Positions 1 to 11,992 of a DNA stretch of 64,000 bases are shown here, one piece after another. The DNA comes from Mastigamoeba balamuthi (Eukaryota; Evosea; Mastigamoebida; Mastigamoebidae): assembly GCA_902651635.1 (NCBI GenBank), contig CACRSC010000005.1, forward strand, positions 236,471 through 300,470, read 5' to 3'. A program made the translations under genes and the position numbers. Below the pieces are notes generated by a model. The model did no database searches. It had not been told where the DNA came from and was given only the letters and a program-made list of their open reading frames with translations. Positions within the stretch are counted from its first letter, which is position 1. Every line of letters starts with the position of its first letter.

Positions 1-217
1 ACAGCCCCTCCAGCGCCCCCAGCCCCACCGCCAGCTGCCACGCCAGCGCGATGCCCGGCACAGCCGCCGCGGCCCGCTGGCAGTGCCGCTGCGCCCGCGG
101 CATCGCCCGCAGCCGCCTGTGCCGCGCCACGCAGAGGGCGGGGCCCACGCACGCCAGCAGCACCACGGCCAAGCCCGAGGCCGTGGCTGCCCGGTACACA
201 GACGGCCACCAACGCAT
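1..217 (-). CDS. N-terminal part of a probable multi-pass membrane protein
   Basis: An open frame on the minus strand starts at an ATG at 217 and runs off the window edge (72 codons, no stop). It begins MRWWPSVYRA, followed by a hydrophobic stretch (about residues 12 to 28), a basic Arg-rich loop, and a second hydrophobic stretch (about residues 52 to 70). This pattern suggests the first two membrane segments of a larger protein. Base composition matches the neighbouring real genes. No family is recognised, and the start is simply the only in-frame ATG before the AT-richer spacer. Confidence 0.4.
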   Translation of the reverse strand, partial: MRWWPSVYRAATASGLAVVLLACVGPALCVARHRRLRAMPRAQRHCQRAAAAVPGIALAWQLAVGLGALEGL

Positions 218-2399
218 GCAGGGAACCGGTCGCCGCGGGGGACGCGGGGGCGTGCGGGCGGCAGGTGCGCGTTGATCAACAGATGGATCGGGAAAAGGCG
301 AATCCCAAAGATCTTTGGGATATGCGCGGAATATCTCACCGGAATCCCGAGATTCATTTTCTCTACGCACACATCAATTGGTGGGGGTGCCTGGGTGACA
401 CACTAGCGGATTTCCCGTCGTGCTCAGCTCACGGCGTGGCGCGGCACTTCAGTTGATTTCCATTGAACATTGGTCTTGTATTTTGTGGTAAGATATTTAA
501 GATTTTGAAGCTCCCATGCTCGCTTGTGAGCGTTTGGGGCCAGAGGGGCCTAACGCCCACGAGGTCCCCCTGTGTTGAATTCTTACGACCTTTTCAAAGA
601 ATTTCCATGGAAATCAATGTGTGAAAGGATGATCAGTGAGAATTGATATTTGTGAAGTTATTTTTCTTTTGGGGGAGAGGAGCCCAGGGCAGCAGAAAAC
701 GTTTAAGTGGGAAGAGTAGAAAGAGAGATTATAACCCCTTTGTCATCATACCATAAACATCATGACTAACCAATATGCATGAGCACATCAACCAGTCACT
801 TTGTCCATAATACAACCAAGCACAAGTATAACAACATCAAGGTTACACATTGTCATGATTTGAATATGGGGACCATATAGCCAGCCCAGAGGGGGACGGG
901 TCCACTCTTCACCTTCCTTCACTGTGGTCCACACTCCTTCTTCAATAGTGCACAGACTCGCTGACCAGTCACACCTTGCCTTTCTTCTCTCAAAGGCCAC
1001 AGATCTGGCACCTGTATCACACCTTCACCTGCCTGCAAATGAACTGGTGACCTTTATTGGCAGACTATGAAACAAGAGGCACGCCACCAAGTGGCATTAC
1101 TCTTGCCAGTCACCTGCACAATACACATGGGTGAAGGCTCTGGCTTGCAAACAAGTGCATAGATCCCATGTCCAGAAACATCTTCATTAGCTCTACATAG
1201 AATATTACCTGCAACAGAGAGGATAACCTTTTCTCACAAAGTACGTCTGCTCTCATCTCTCATGCACCCTATGGAACACTCACATGCTCACCTTCACACA
1301 CATGCAGGATGTGAAAATTGGCATACAAGAGTTAGCTGCTGCCTCTGAGGAGAGGAAGGCAGAATTCTGTATGTGACTCAACAGTCTGAAGGACTGGGGC
1401 AAGCTGCCTGTGTTGCAGTACATGAGCTTCAACGAAGACGATGAGGCTTTGCGAGTGGTATGGTCCTGCTGCAGTTGCACTGATAGTACAAAGCAGGCAT
1501 GTATTGCTACACTTCAGATTCTCATCTGCATGCAATGTTGGGAAGAGTCTCTTCACAAGTATCACTGTTCTTCACAGTCTCTGGATGAGTTTGTGTTGGT
1601 GCACCAGGTGAGCATCAATGAGTGCAGGAGGGAACTCAGCTTACCTCTAAGAGATGGAGCCACTGGAGCCACTGTGGCCAGGCCTGCCACTGCTGCCACT
1701 GCGACTGGTGGTGTGGTTGCCCCAGCCGTCCCTTGATTGCTTCCACTCCCAGTTGGGCAGTCCGTGTGCCCAGAGTAACAATACAGTCACGTTGTTAACT
1801 ATGTATGTGTGTGTGCATGCGCAGTAGGAGGGGGTGGCAGGACGGGGCAGTGGGCCCACGGGGCCGTGGGGCCACCTGCTGGTGCACATGTGCCCCGAAA
1901 TATCAAGCCGCAGATCACAAGAGCACATCAGGCCTGGCCCTTAGTGTGATGCTTGGCATAGCCAGCCCCAGTCAGACTCCAGAGATGCCCTGTGCTATGT
2001 TCCCTCACGTGAGTGGTGCACGGTTTAGTTGTATCCAATTCAAAAGAAAAGCAAATCCCCTTCCAATTCTCGCTGATACCTGATCCACCCCTTCGAGGAG
2101 GTTGTGCTCCCCCAAGAGCTGCATCTCACACTATTTTACTCTCTCTCTCTTAACGGCGTTGGAGTGCTGTGATGCGGAAGGCTGGTTCCCACTGCCGAGG
2201 GCACTGCTGTCGCGCGCCAGGCCCGGGGCATTGCGGTGTGGCGGGCCGGAGAGCGGGCGCCCCGCTGGCATCCTGACAGGTCTCGGAAAAACCAACACCG
2301 AACAATCAACGGAAATCAGAGAAAAACAACGTAATGAGCGGGGCTGTTGAGTTGTTCTGCTCCTGACCCCCCGCTGTGTTGTTCCAACCGGCCGAGGCG
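218..2399. other. Intergenic spacer, AT-richer in the middle
   Basis: No gene is supported here. The stretch from about 450 to 2050 is much less GC-rich than the flanks and resembles the island at 38.5 to 45.5 kb. It holds only short open frames with no recognisable domain. The first 170 bases (218 to 390) are dense in words such as GAATCC, GATCTT and GGATAT, which recur in introns and promoters across the first 23 kb. Confidence 0.5.
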
Positions 2400-3848
2400 A
2401 TGAACGACGAGGGCAAGTGGAGCTTCTGGATCGACCGCGGGGGCACGTTCACCGACGTGGTGGCCCGCGAGCCCTCGGGCGCCCTGCGCACGTGCAAGCT
2501 GCTCAGCTCCGACCCCGCGCGCTACGCCGACGCCGCTGTCGAGGCCGTCCGCCGCCTGCTGCGCCCGCTGCCCGTCTCGCCCGCCACCGTCGCCTGCGTC
2601 CGCATGGGCACGACCGTCGCCACCAACGCGCTGCTCGAGCGACGCGGCGACCGCACGCTGCTCGTCGCCACGCGCGGCTTCCGCGACGCCCTCCGCGTCG
2701 GCTACCAGAGCCGCCCGCGCCTCTTCGACCGCCGCGTCGCCCTCCCCGACCTCCTCTACTCGCGCGTCGTCGAGGCCCGCGAGCGCATCGACGCCTCGGG
2801 CCGCGTGCTCGCGCCCATCGCCGCCGACGCCGAGCGACTCGCTGCCGAGTTCCGCCGTGCGGCTGCCGACGGGTACCGCACGGCCGCGGTCGTCTTGGCC
2901 CACGGCTACGCGCACGGGGTGCACGAGGAGGCGGCGGCGCGGATGCTGCGGGCGGCGGGGTTCGAGCACGTGACCACCTCGCACGAGGCCTGCCCGCTCA
3001 TGCGCCTCGTCTCGCGCGGCGAGACCACCGTCGTCGACGCGTACCTCGCGCCCGTGCTGCGGCGCTACGTCGAGGGCGTCGCCAGCGCGCTGCCCGGCGT
3101 GCCGCTGGCGTTCATGCAGTCGAGCGGCGGCCTCGCGCGCGCAGACGCCTTCCGCGCAAAGGACGCGGTGCTCAGCGGGCCCGCGGGCGGCATCGTCGGC
3201 ATGGCCCGCGCAGCCGCCGCCGCGGGCCACCCGCGGGTCATCGGCTTCGACATGGGCGGCACGTCGACCGACGTCAGCCACTTCTGCGCGCCGCAGCGCG
3301 CGGGCGCCGCCCTGAGCGAGGGCTTCGAGCGCGACTACGAGGCGCTCGTGGCCGGCGTCCGCGTCCGCGCGCCGATGATGAGCATACACACGGTCGCCGC
3401 GGGCGGCGGCTCCGTGCTGACCTTCGACGGCGCCCGCATGCGCGTGGGGCCCGAGAGCGCCGGCGCGCGCCCGGGCCCCGCGTGCTACCGCAACGGCGGG
3501 CCGCTGACCGTCACCGACGCCAACGTGATGCTCGGGCGCGTGCAGGCCGCGCACTTCCCGCGCGTCTTCGGCCCCGCGGGCGACGAGCCCATCGACGCCG
3601 CGACGGTCCGCAGGCAGTTCGCGGAGCTCGCGGGGCGCGTCGGCGGCGGGGCCACGGCCGAGTCGGTCGCCCGCGGGTTCGTCGAGGTCGCCGTGGCCAA
3701 CATGGCCAACGCCGTCAAGAAGATCAGCGTCTCGCGCGGCCGCGACGCCACGCGCTACGCGCTGCAGTGCTTCGGCGGCGCCGGCGGCCAGCACGCGTGC
3801 GCCGTCGCCGCGAGCCTCGGCATGCGCACCGTCCTCGTGCACCCGCTG

Positions 3849-3883
<35 letters not shown>

Positions 3884-5950
3884 GGACACCTCGTGCACGC
3901 GCCAGGCCGCCGTCGAGGCCGTCCTGGGCACCGCGGGGGCCGCGGCCCGCGTGCTCGCCGCCCTCGCGCGCGCGTCGTCCGAGGCCGCCGCGCAGCTCGG
4001 CGGCGCCCCCGCGGTGGTCTCGAGCGCGCACGTGCGCTACGAGGGCACCGACACGGCGCTGCCAGTGGCGCTCGCCGGCGACGACGCGCGGGCGGACGCC
4101 GTCGAGGCCGCGCTGGCCACGGGGTTCGAGGCGGCGCACAGGCAGCGGTTCGGGTTCCTGATGCCCGCGAGGCGCGTCGTCGTCGAGAGCGTCACGGCCG
4201 AGGCGGTGCTCGAGGGCCAGCGCGACTGCAGGGCCCCCAGGCCCGAGCGGCCGCACGCGCCCGAGCCCAGCGAGCGCGTGCGCATGTACGTGGGCGGCGC
4301 GTGGGCCGACGTGCCGCTGCACGTGCGCGCGTCGCTCGAGCCCGGGGCGCTCGTCGAGGGCCCCGCGGTCATCGCAGAGGACAACGCGACGACCGTCGTG
4401 GACCCCGGGTGGCGCGCGCGCGTCACGGGCCTCTGCGACCTCGAGATCACGCGCTGCAGCAGCGGCAGCAGCGAGCGCTCGGGGTCGCTGGCCGACGCCG
4501 GCGTGCCCGAGGCCGTGATGCTCGAGGTCTTCAACAACGCGTTCATGAACATCGCCGAGCAGATGGGCGTCTGCCTGCAGAACACGGCGCACAGCGTCAA
4601 CATCAAGGAGCGCCTCGACTTCAGCTGCGCGCTCTTCGACGCGCGCGCCTCGCTCGTCGCCAACGCGCCGCACATGCCCGTCCACCTCGGCTCCATGGGC
4701 GAGAGCGTCCGCTGCGTCGCCGAGCGCAACGACGCGCGGGCCATGCGCAGGGGCGACGTCTACTGCCTCAACGACCCCTACCACGGCGGCACGCACCTGC
4801 CCGACGTCACCGTCGTCACGCCCGTCTGGGGCCCCGACGTCGGCGCGGGCGACGACGCCGGCGTGCTGTTCTACGTGGCGTCGCGCGGCCACCACGCCGA
4901 GATCGGCGGCATCTCGCCCGGGTCGATGCCGCCCTTCTCCAAGACCATCGCCGACGAGGGCGTGCTGCTCGACAACTTCAAGCTCGTCGACGGCGGCGTC
5001 TTCCGCGAGGCCGAGCTCGTGCAGCTGCTCGCCACCCCCGCGGGCGGCGCCATCCCCTCGCGCAGCCCCGCGCAGAACGTCGCGGACCTGCGGGCGCAGG
5101 TCGCGGCCAACGAGAAGGGCATCCAGGAGCTGCGCGCCGTCGTCGCGCAGTTCGGGCTGGCGACGGTGCAGGCGTACATGCAGCGCGTGCAGGACAACGC
5201 CGAGGACAGCGTGCGCAGGGCCATCAGGCGCCTGCCGCGCTCGCTGGCCCCCGACGACGGCGGCGAGGGCTACGAGGTCCGCATGGACAACGGCTCGCGC
5301 GTCAGGGTGCGCGTGTCGCTCGACAGGGCCGCCGGCTCGGCGCGCGTCGACTTCACGGGCAGCAGCGGGCAGTCGCCCGACAACTTCAACGCGCCGCGGG
5401 CCGTGACGATCGCCGCGGTGCTCTACGTGTTCCGTACGCTCGTCGACGACGACATACCGCTCAACGCGGGGTGCCTGCGGCCCATCGAGCTCGTGGTGCC
5501 CGAGGGGTCCATCCTCAGCCCCAGGCCGCCCGCCGCCGTCGTCGCCGGCAACGTCGAGGTCAGCATGTGCGTCACCAACGCGCTCTACGGCGCCCTCGGC
5601 GTCCTCGCGGGCGCGCAGCCGACGATGAACAACTTCACCTTCGGCGACGCCACGCGGCAGTACTACGAGACCGTCGCTGGAGGCGGCGGCGCCGGCGTGC
5701 TGCTCGACCCCGCGACGGGCGACGTCTGCGACGGCTTCGACGGCAGCAGCGTCGTGCAGGCGCACATGACCAACTCGCGCCTGACCGACCCCGAGGTGCT
5801 CGAGTGGCGCTACCCCGTCCGCCTCGAGAGCTTCGAGATCCGCGAGGGCTCTGGCGGCCGCGGTCGCTGGCACGGCGGCAACGGTGCCGTCCGCAAGGCA
5901 CGATACGAGCTACTCTCTCTTCTCTCTCTCTCTCTCTCTCTCTGTCTCTG

Positions 5951-5994
<44 letters not shown>

Positions 5995-6282
5995 CCCTCT
6001 TCTCTTCTCTCTCCTCCCCTCCGTGTCACAGTGCTGACGGCAGAGGACGAGCAGGTGCGGTTCCTCGAGGAGATGACGGCGGGCATCCTCAGCAACGGGA
6101 GGCGCGTGCCAGCGCAGGGGCTGGCGGGAGGCTTGCCCGGGGCGCCGGGGCGGTGCTACGTCGTCAGGCAGGCGACGGGCGAGACGGAGGAGCTGAGCAA
6201 CGTGGCCAGCGTCAAGATGCACGCGGGCGACCTCTTCGTGCTCGAGACCCCCGGCGGCGGCGGCTTCGGGGCGCCGCAGTGA
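2400..6282 (+). CDS. OPLAH: 5-oxoprolinase (HyuA-HyuB fusion)
   Basis: ATP-dependent 5-oxoprolinase opens 5-oxoproline to glutamate in the cytosolic gamma-glutamyl (glutathione) cycle. Two exons, 2400-5897 and 6055-6282, give about 1241 residues; the animal enzyme has about 1290. The HyuA half shows DRGGTFTD near the N-terminus, GFDMGGTSTDVS (about residue 283) and FGGAGGQHACAVA (about 458). The HyuB half shows NTAHSVNIKERLDFS, NDPYHGGTHLPDVTVVTP and RGHHAEIGGISPGSMPP, and the protein ends TPGGGGFGAPQ. The intron (157 bases) starts GC and ends CAG. Joining AAG to GTGCGG gives GNGAVRK-VRFLEE, which lines up with the conserved C-terminal region, whereas other splice choices shift the frame. Most of the intron is a TC/TCTG microsatellite. 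The start is the first ATG; an upstream GTG in frame is unlikely. Confidence 0.93.
5911..6000 (+). repeat. TC/TCTG microsatellite inside the 5-oxoprolinase intron
   Basis: An almost pure run of CT, with a TCTG-repeat core around 5940 to 5970. It fills most of the intron and supplies its polypyrimidine tract. Confidence 0.9.
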
Positions 6283-6410
6283 GGCGCGTGAGGCACTCAG
6301 TCGAGGGAGAGGGGGACAACCCCCAGCACTCAGCACGGGCAACAAGCAATGGCTGGCTGTTGGTTATCGGTGGGAGTCGGTGAACGGCTGGGAGAGCGGT
6401 GGGGGGTGGG

Positions 6411-6983
6411 CTAGTCCGTGTCGGAGATGCACTTGTTCACGACGCCCAGCAGGTTGGCGTTCTCCATGGCTGCGGCGATGCGCTCCTTGTCGTTGAGCTG
6501 CTTGTTCACCTCCTCCTCGGTCGAGTGGCTCCCGGGCGTCAGGTAGATGTCCGTCTGCAACGATACATAGCGTTACCAATACGCCATACAACAGATATCT
6601 CTTAGATTCCAGGAAAGAGATTTGCGGAGATACCCCCCGATTCCACCCCAGCGGACCTTGAAGCGGCGCGGGAGGCAGCGGAGGAGCTTGACGCGGATGC
6701 TGAGGCCGATGAGCGTGGCCATGTTGCAGTGGCTGACCGTCGGCGTGAAGCTGACGCGGACCCTCGACGCCGCGTCGTCGACGGCGACGAGCCCCGCGTC
6801 GACGACCTTGAGCTGCTCGAGCGAGACGGGGTGCTCGGGGTCCCGTATGCGCCGTATCATCTCGTAGACCTCCACGCTGTCGATCGGCTCCCGCGCGCCC
6901 TCGTCGCCCTCCAGGTCCGCGTCCGTGAACGTCCGCAGCGCCCCGCTCGCCACGTCGAACACCCTGGGCGCCGGATTCTGCAT
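6411..6983 (-). CDS. CIAO2B: CIAO2B/FAM96B (MIP18 family) cytosolic iron-sulfur assembly factor
   Basis: MIP18-family proteins work with CIAO1 and MMS19 to hand iron-sulfur clusters to cytosolic and nuclear enzymes. Two exons on the minus strand, 6983-6657 and 6554-6411, with a 102-base GT-AG intron, encode 156 residues, the usual family size. Hallmarks are MIRRIRDPEHPVSLEQLKVV (residues 42 to 61), FTPTVSHCNMATLIGLSIRV with the reactive Cys at 86, LPRRFK, and after the intron TDIYLTPGSHSTEEEVNKQL and KERIAAAMEN. The gene converges on 5-oxoprolinase (128-base gap). It diverges from the fusion gene across a 209-base bidirectional promoter region. Confidence 0.93.
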
Positions 6984-7192
6984 TTTCCCCTCGCCGGTGC
7001 TGAGTGCCTTTCTGACTGCCCGGTTTGTTGTCCGCGCGCGGCCCCTCCGCGAGATAAAATATCGGCAGGGGAGAATCTCCCGGATTCATTTGACGGGAAA
7101 TCGGAAGTATCTTTACAGAAGGGATCCAGCGCTGGAGTTTCGTTGTTCAAAAAGCACTGGCCCGTTTGCAACCTCTCTCCCCCCCACTCCCG
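6984..7192. promoter_or_regulatory. Shared divergent promoter region
   Basis: 209 bases between the start codons of two divergent genes. It contains GAATCTCCCGGATTC and CGGGAAATCGG words of the kind seen in other spacers and introns of this region. No TATA box is obvious. Confidence 0.4.
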
Positions 7193-10100
7193 ATGAGCGC
7201 GCCGGTACCGACGAAGAAGCAGGGTGTGCCCATCAAGATCTGCCTGGTGGGCGCCGGCAGGCTGGGGCGCTTCCGCCTGGACCTCATGCGCGAGTCGCGG
7301 CGCTGCACGTGCGTGGCCATCGTCGAGCCCGACAAGACCTGCGCCATCTGGGCCGACGCCCCACAGCAGCAGCAGCAGCAGCAGCAGCCCCCGCAGCAGC
7401 AGCAGCAGGGAGCGGAGGCAGCGCCAGCGGGGCAGTCGCCGTCGCCGCCGGTGGGGGACGCGCGGCCGAGGGTGTACGCGGCGCTGGCCGAGGTGGACGT
7501 CAGGTACGACGCCATATGGGTCGCGGCGCCCGTCGAGCTCAGGCCCGCCATCATCGCCAAGGCCGTCGACCTCACCCGCTTCGTCTTCTGCGAGTCCCCC
7601 GTCGCCACCACCGAGGTCGCCATCAAGCAGTGCTACGACGTGCGTGGGGCGTCCCCCCTCCCCTTCGCTCTGCTGCCGTTCTGCCGTTGCGTTGCCCCGT
7701 CGTTGTGGAAGTTCAACTCGGGGCGTGATTTGCGGAGATTTGGGTTTGGGAGCGCTCACGGGCGCCTGTGGGCGGCGCGCGCAGCTGTGCCAGAGCAAGG
7801 AGGTGGAGCTCGTGTGCGGGTGGCAGCGCAGGTACGACGACTCGTTCCTCGAGCTGCACGACAAGATCACCGGCATGAAGATCGTCAGCGCGTCGTTTGT
7901 CAGCAAGGGCACCTCGCGGCCCAAGAAGAACACGCCGGGCTCTGTGTTCTACGTGCGCCTGTGCCCCCCCCTCCTTCAGCCGAGGCGGAACCAGAAGCAG
8001 ATTCCCAGGAAATTTCCCAGAAATGACTGCTCACCATACATCGCCGCCCTCCCTACGCAGCGGGTCGTGGCGCCGATGATCAACCTGGCGCTGATGTACA
8101 TGAACGAGCAGATGCCCGTGTCGGTGCAGGCGACGGGCCGCGACGCGTTCGGGCTGGGCGAGTGGGACAGCGTGTTCTGCAGCCTCGAGTACGCGGGCGG
8201 CATCACGCTCTTCATCGAGGCCTCGTGCTACGGCTCGGACACGTTCGAGAACAGCGTCCGCGTCGTCGCCGACGGCCACGTCTACCAGGCGGGCTCTGCG
8301 TGCCCCGTGGCGACCCCGCGCCTCGCAGCGTCCGAGCCCGGGGGCGTTGCTGTGCCCGTGGCTGCGGAGGAGAGGCCGCCCAAGGACGAGCTGGAGCGGT
8401 ACGCCAAGGCGCTGAGGACCGAGGTGAACAAGTTCGCGCGGATGTGCGCCAACGAGAAGATACCGCGCGTGTGCACGCGGGACCACTGCGTGGCGACGGC
8501 GCAGCTGGTGGCGATGGCGGAGCAGAGCGCGAGGCTCGGGACGAAGCTGCCGGTGGAGGTGGGGCCGAGCATGCGGCTGCTGCAGATCGGGCTGGGGACG
8601 TTTGGCAGGCACATACAGGAGAAGGTGCTCTCGCAGATGCCGCACTGCGAGACGGTCGCCATCGTCACGTCGCGCAGCAAGCCCGACGAGCTGCAGGCGC
8701 ACCTCGAGAGCGCCAGCATCGACAGCGTCTACATATGCCTGCCGTACCAGCTGCACGCAGAGTACGTCGACAAGTGCCTCGAGTACAGCAAGAAGATCCT
8801 CTGCGAGAAGCCCGTGCTCGACCTGCCCAGGCTGCAGCGCATCGCCATCGAGCGCGACAGGTTCCTGATGGTCGGCCTGCACAGGAGGTTCGACAGGCAG
8901 TTCCAGCGCGCCAAGGAGCTCACCACGCAGCTCGTCGCCGACGGCGGCCTCGAGACCCTCGTCGTCGAGTCGCGCGACACGGGGCCGCACATGGAGGACA
9001 CCATCGACACGCTCTGGGTCTGCTGCATCCACGATTTCGGCACGCCGAAGATATTCCCACCTCGGAGATTCCCGATTCCCAGGAAGACAATAACCCTCTT
9101 TTCGCAGATATGATCTCGTGGCTGCTCGAGGACGTCGACTGCGAGATCACCGTCAAGAGCATCAAGGTGACGGGGCCCGCGTCGTCGTTCAACGTCAGCC
9201 TCTCCATCTGGCTGCGCAAGTACGACAAGACGATCGACTCGGAGGTGGCGCATCCATCCGCCCTCCTTCTCTCTCGCGCGGCGGCCGAATCAACTGATAT
9301 TTTCCCCCACTGTGCCGCAAAAGATCAAATATTCGAGGGCGTACCCGTCGTACCTGAACAAGGTCTACGTCAACGGCAAGGCGTTTGGCCACGACAGCCG
9401 CGACCCCGTGTTCTTCAACACGTACAACGACGCGTACCAGCGCCAGTTCAAGTTCTTCGCGAGCCACCCGGGCAACATCCCGGGCCAGGGCAAGTACTGC
9501 CTGACGTACACGCGCGGGTACCTGCTGACGTCGCACGCCGTCGACCTCGTGACGGCCGAGGAGGACGAGGAGGCCGGCGAGGAGGCCAAGGAGTCGCTGA
9601 CGGCGCTCAGCACGGCCGTCAAGCGCAAGTCCGAGGCCACCATCAGCCCCCTGCCCATGGAGGACATGAAGGAGTTCCGCGGCGTCGCTGGCCACGGCGG
9701 CATCCTGACGCAGGCCGGGCGCCTGTACAAGGTACATATCTCCCAGAGATATCAGCTATGATTCCCCCCCGCCCTGTGACGCAACGCAGGCCAGGGAGAT
9801 TCTGGCTGTGGGTTTCTGGAATCTGCCCGCTCATTTCCTAACTTTCCGTGTGTGCGTGGGGTGGCTTTCCTGGACAGCCTCTGGTGCACGAGGAGAACGA
9901 GTGGCTCGTGTACGACATCATCCGCGAGCAGATGCCCGAGCTGGTGCCGTGGATCCCGCGCATCTACGAGCGGCTGATCTACAACGGGGTGCCGTACCTC
10001 GTGATGGAGGACCTGACCACGGGCTACCGCAAGCCCACGGTGCTCGACCTCAAGGTGGGCGAGCCCAGCGACTTCCTGCGCCTGCAGAACCAGCCCTACG

Positions 10101-11811
10101 CGCTCAAGATCGCCGGGTACAGCGGCGACACGATCGTGCGGCGCTCGCAGCAGTCGTGGACGGACCTGCTGGCCTACTTCAAGGACTTTATCAAGGACAA
10201 GGAGACGGGCAACTGCCGCTACGAGGTCCTCCCCGACTTTATCGAGCAGCTCAAGCAGCTCGAGGTCATCTTCAACAAGCAGACGGTCTTCAGGGTCCGT
10301 GGTTCACCCCCCCACTTCCCCCACAACCCGCTTCACTGCTTTACGCCACGGGCATTGGATGCGCGAATCACTCTCGTCCCTCCCGTGCTTCGGTTTTCAG
10401 CCGGCCAGTCCGAGGTTGGGCTGCACTTCGGTGTCAGTATTCTTTCAACTGATTTTATTGTGGGAAAATTGGCCGTGGCCGTCAAAAGGTGTGCAGAGTC
10501 TGCTGGGTTTGTGATTTTGGGTATTCAAGAGCACCAAGTGACTGACGTTGCTGCGAGCAGATGCGTGCGGTGTCGCTGCTGTTTATCTTTGACAGCACGG
10601 ACTCGGACCCGCAGCAGCCAGCGGTGCGCATTGTCGACATGGCGAGGGCGCAGCACGAGGGCGACGAGATTGACCACTTCTTCTGCTTTGGCCTGGAGAA
10701 CTGCATCAAGCTGCTGCAGTCGGTGCACGAGAAGTTTGTCAACCGCCACGCGGTGTTCCTCTGCCGCCACGGCCTCGACGCGGACCGCACTCCTCCCCCG
10801 GCACCTACCAGCGGCACCCCGAGCCCTGTGCCCAATGCCCCGAGCCCCCGCGCGGCCATGCGCGACCGCGACCCGCCGCTGAGCGTCGAGGGCATGCAGC
10901 AGGCGTACGACATGGCGCACAGGCTCAAGTACGAGAACATCAGCGTCATCGTCAGCTCGCCCAGCTACCGCGCGCTGCAGACGGCAAAGGTCATCGCGCA
11001 GCAGCTCGGCGTCAAGTATGTCATCGAGCCCGCCATGAGCTCCTTCCAGCGCGACGGCAACGGCGTGTCGGTCGCGCCTCTGTCGCCGCTCGACGCGCTC
11101 ACGAGCGCGCAGTACGCGTCGGACCCGCTGCTCGACCGCATGTACGTGCCGGTGGTGCTGACCGAGCCGTCCACGGGGCTCACGTGGCAGACGATGCAGA
11201 TGCGCGTGCACAGCGCCCTATCCAGCATCTGCTCGCGCTACAAGCGCGTCGCCATCGTCGCCCACACCAGCACGTTCGAGGCTCTGCTCTCCCTCGTCGG
11301 TGGCGCGCCCTCTGGCGGCTGGTGCGCCGCTGCCGTCGCTGCGGCTGCAACTGTGCCCGCCGCGCCGGCACCGACGGCAGCGAAAGCAGCAGGCGCTGCT
11401 GCAGCAGGGGCGGCGGGTGCGAACGCGGGCGCAGGTGGACTGCAGTTCGCGAGCATCACGTCGATGCTGCCGACGCACACGCCGATCGGGTGGACGGTGG
11501 AGCGCATGAACATGTCGTCGCACCTCACGGTGTTCCGGGGGTCGCAGGGGCTGCTGCGCCTGCCGCTCCTGCAGCCCGACGTTGACGCTCCCATGAGGGA
11601 CGACATGTCGGGGCAGAACACGCACAAGATACGCGTGCACTCGGCGGCGGCGTCGGCGCAGGTTGTGCTGCCCACCAGAGTGGGCTCACGCTCGGCATCC
11701 GCATCCGCGTCGGCCTCGCCTTCGCCGCCGCTGTCGCCGCACCAGCCGCACCCTGTGCGCGCGGTGCCTTCGCCAGGATCGATCAGCAAGAGCGGCAGCC
11801 CCGCTCCCTAA
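7193..11811 (+). CDS. Four-domain fusion: two Gfo/Idh oxidoreductase domains, inositol polyphosphate kinase, histidine phosphatase
   Basis: Seven exons (7193-7639, 7785-7952, 8061-9039, 9108-9244, 9324-9731, 9878-10294, 10561-11811) keep phase and give about 1268 residues. Domain 1 (about 14-330) is Gfo/Idh/MocA-like with VGAGRLGRF and a poly-Gln insert; the family EKP lysine motif reads ESP. Domain 2 (about 376-640) has IGLGTFGRH, CEKP, GLHRRFDR and HDFD. Domain 3 (about 698-905) is an inositol polyphosphate kinase with AGHGG, the PxxxDxKxG signature PTVLDLKVG (766-774), SLLFIFD, RIVDMA and FGLENCIKLL. Domain 4 (about 915-1120) is phosphoglycerate-mutase/UBASH3-like with RHG (921-923), DPPLSVEG, SSPSYRALQTAK and VAHTSTFEAL. 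Gfo/Idh enzymes include myo-inositol dehydrogenases, so a role in inositol (pyro)phosphate metabolism is inferred; the substrates are unknown. The fourth intron's counterpart at 9040 starts with GC, and using it restores HDFDMISWL. The tail is Ser/Ala/Pro-rich. Confidence 0.88.
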
Positions 11812-11854
11812 GATTTTCCCGCTGGCTTTCCTCAGCCTCTGCCTTGTTTCTTCC

Positions 11855-11860
11855 AATAAA
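11855..11860 (+). terminator. Polyadenylation signal AATAAA
   Basis: A canonical AATAAA 44 bases after the stop of the four-domain fusion gene, followed by T-rich sequence. Confidence 0.6.
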
Positions 11861-11992
11861 GAGGGTGTCAGACGTACAGCTTTACTTTTCTAAGCCCCCC
11901 CCTCAGTCGGAAAGCCACAACTTCTGTTTTGGGGTGCACTGTGGACCGAGACAGGGGAGAACAATACACAGTATTTCAACGGATTGCCTTGG

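Noticed and set aside
2316-5873. Long minus-strand open frame of 1185 codons opposite 5-oxoprolinase
   Set aside because: It is a GC-driven shadow. Its sequence is Arg/Ala/Asp-rich without domains, while the plus strand encodes all conserved 5-oxoprolinase motifs.
10799-11300. PPIP5K-type acid phosphatase domain in the fusion gene
   Set aside because: RHG...RTPPP looks similar at first, but DPPLSVEG and SSPSYRALQTAK place it with phosphoglycerate-mutase/UBASH3-type phosphatases.
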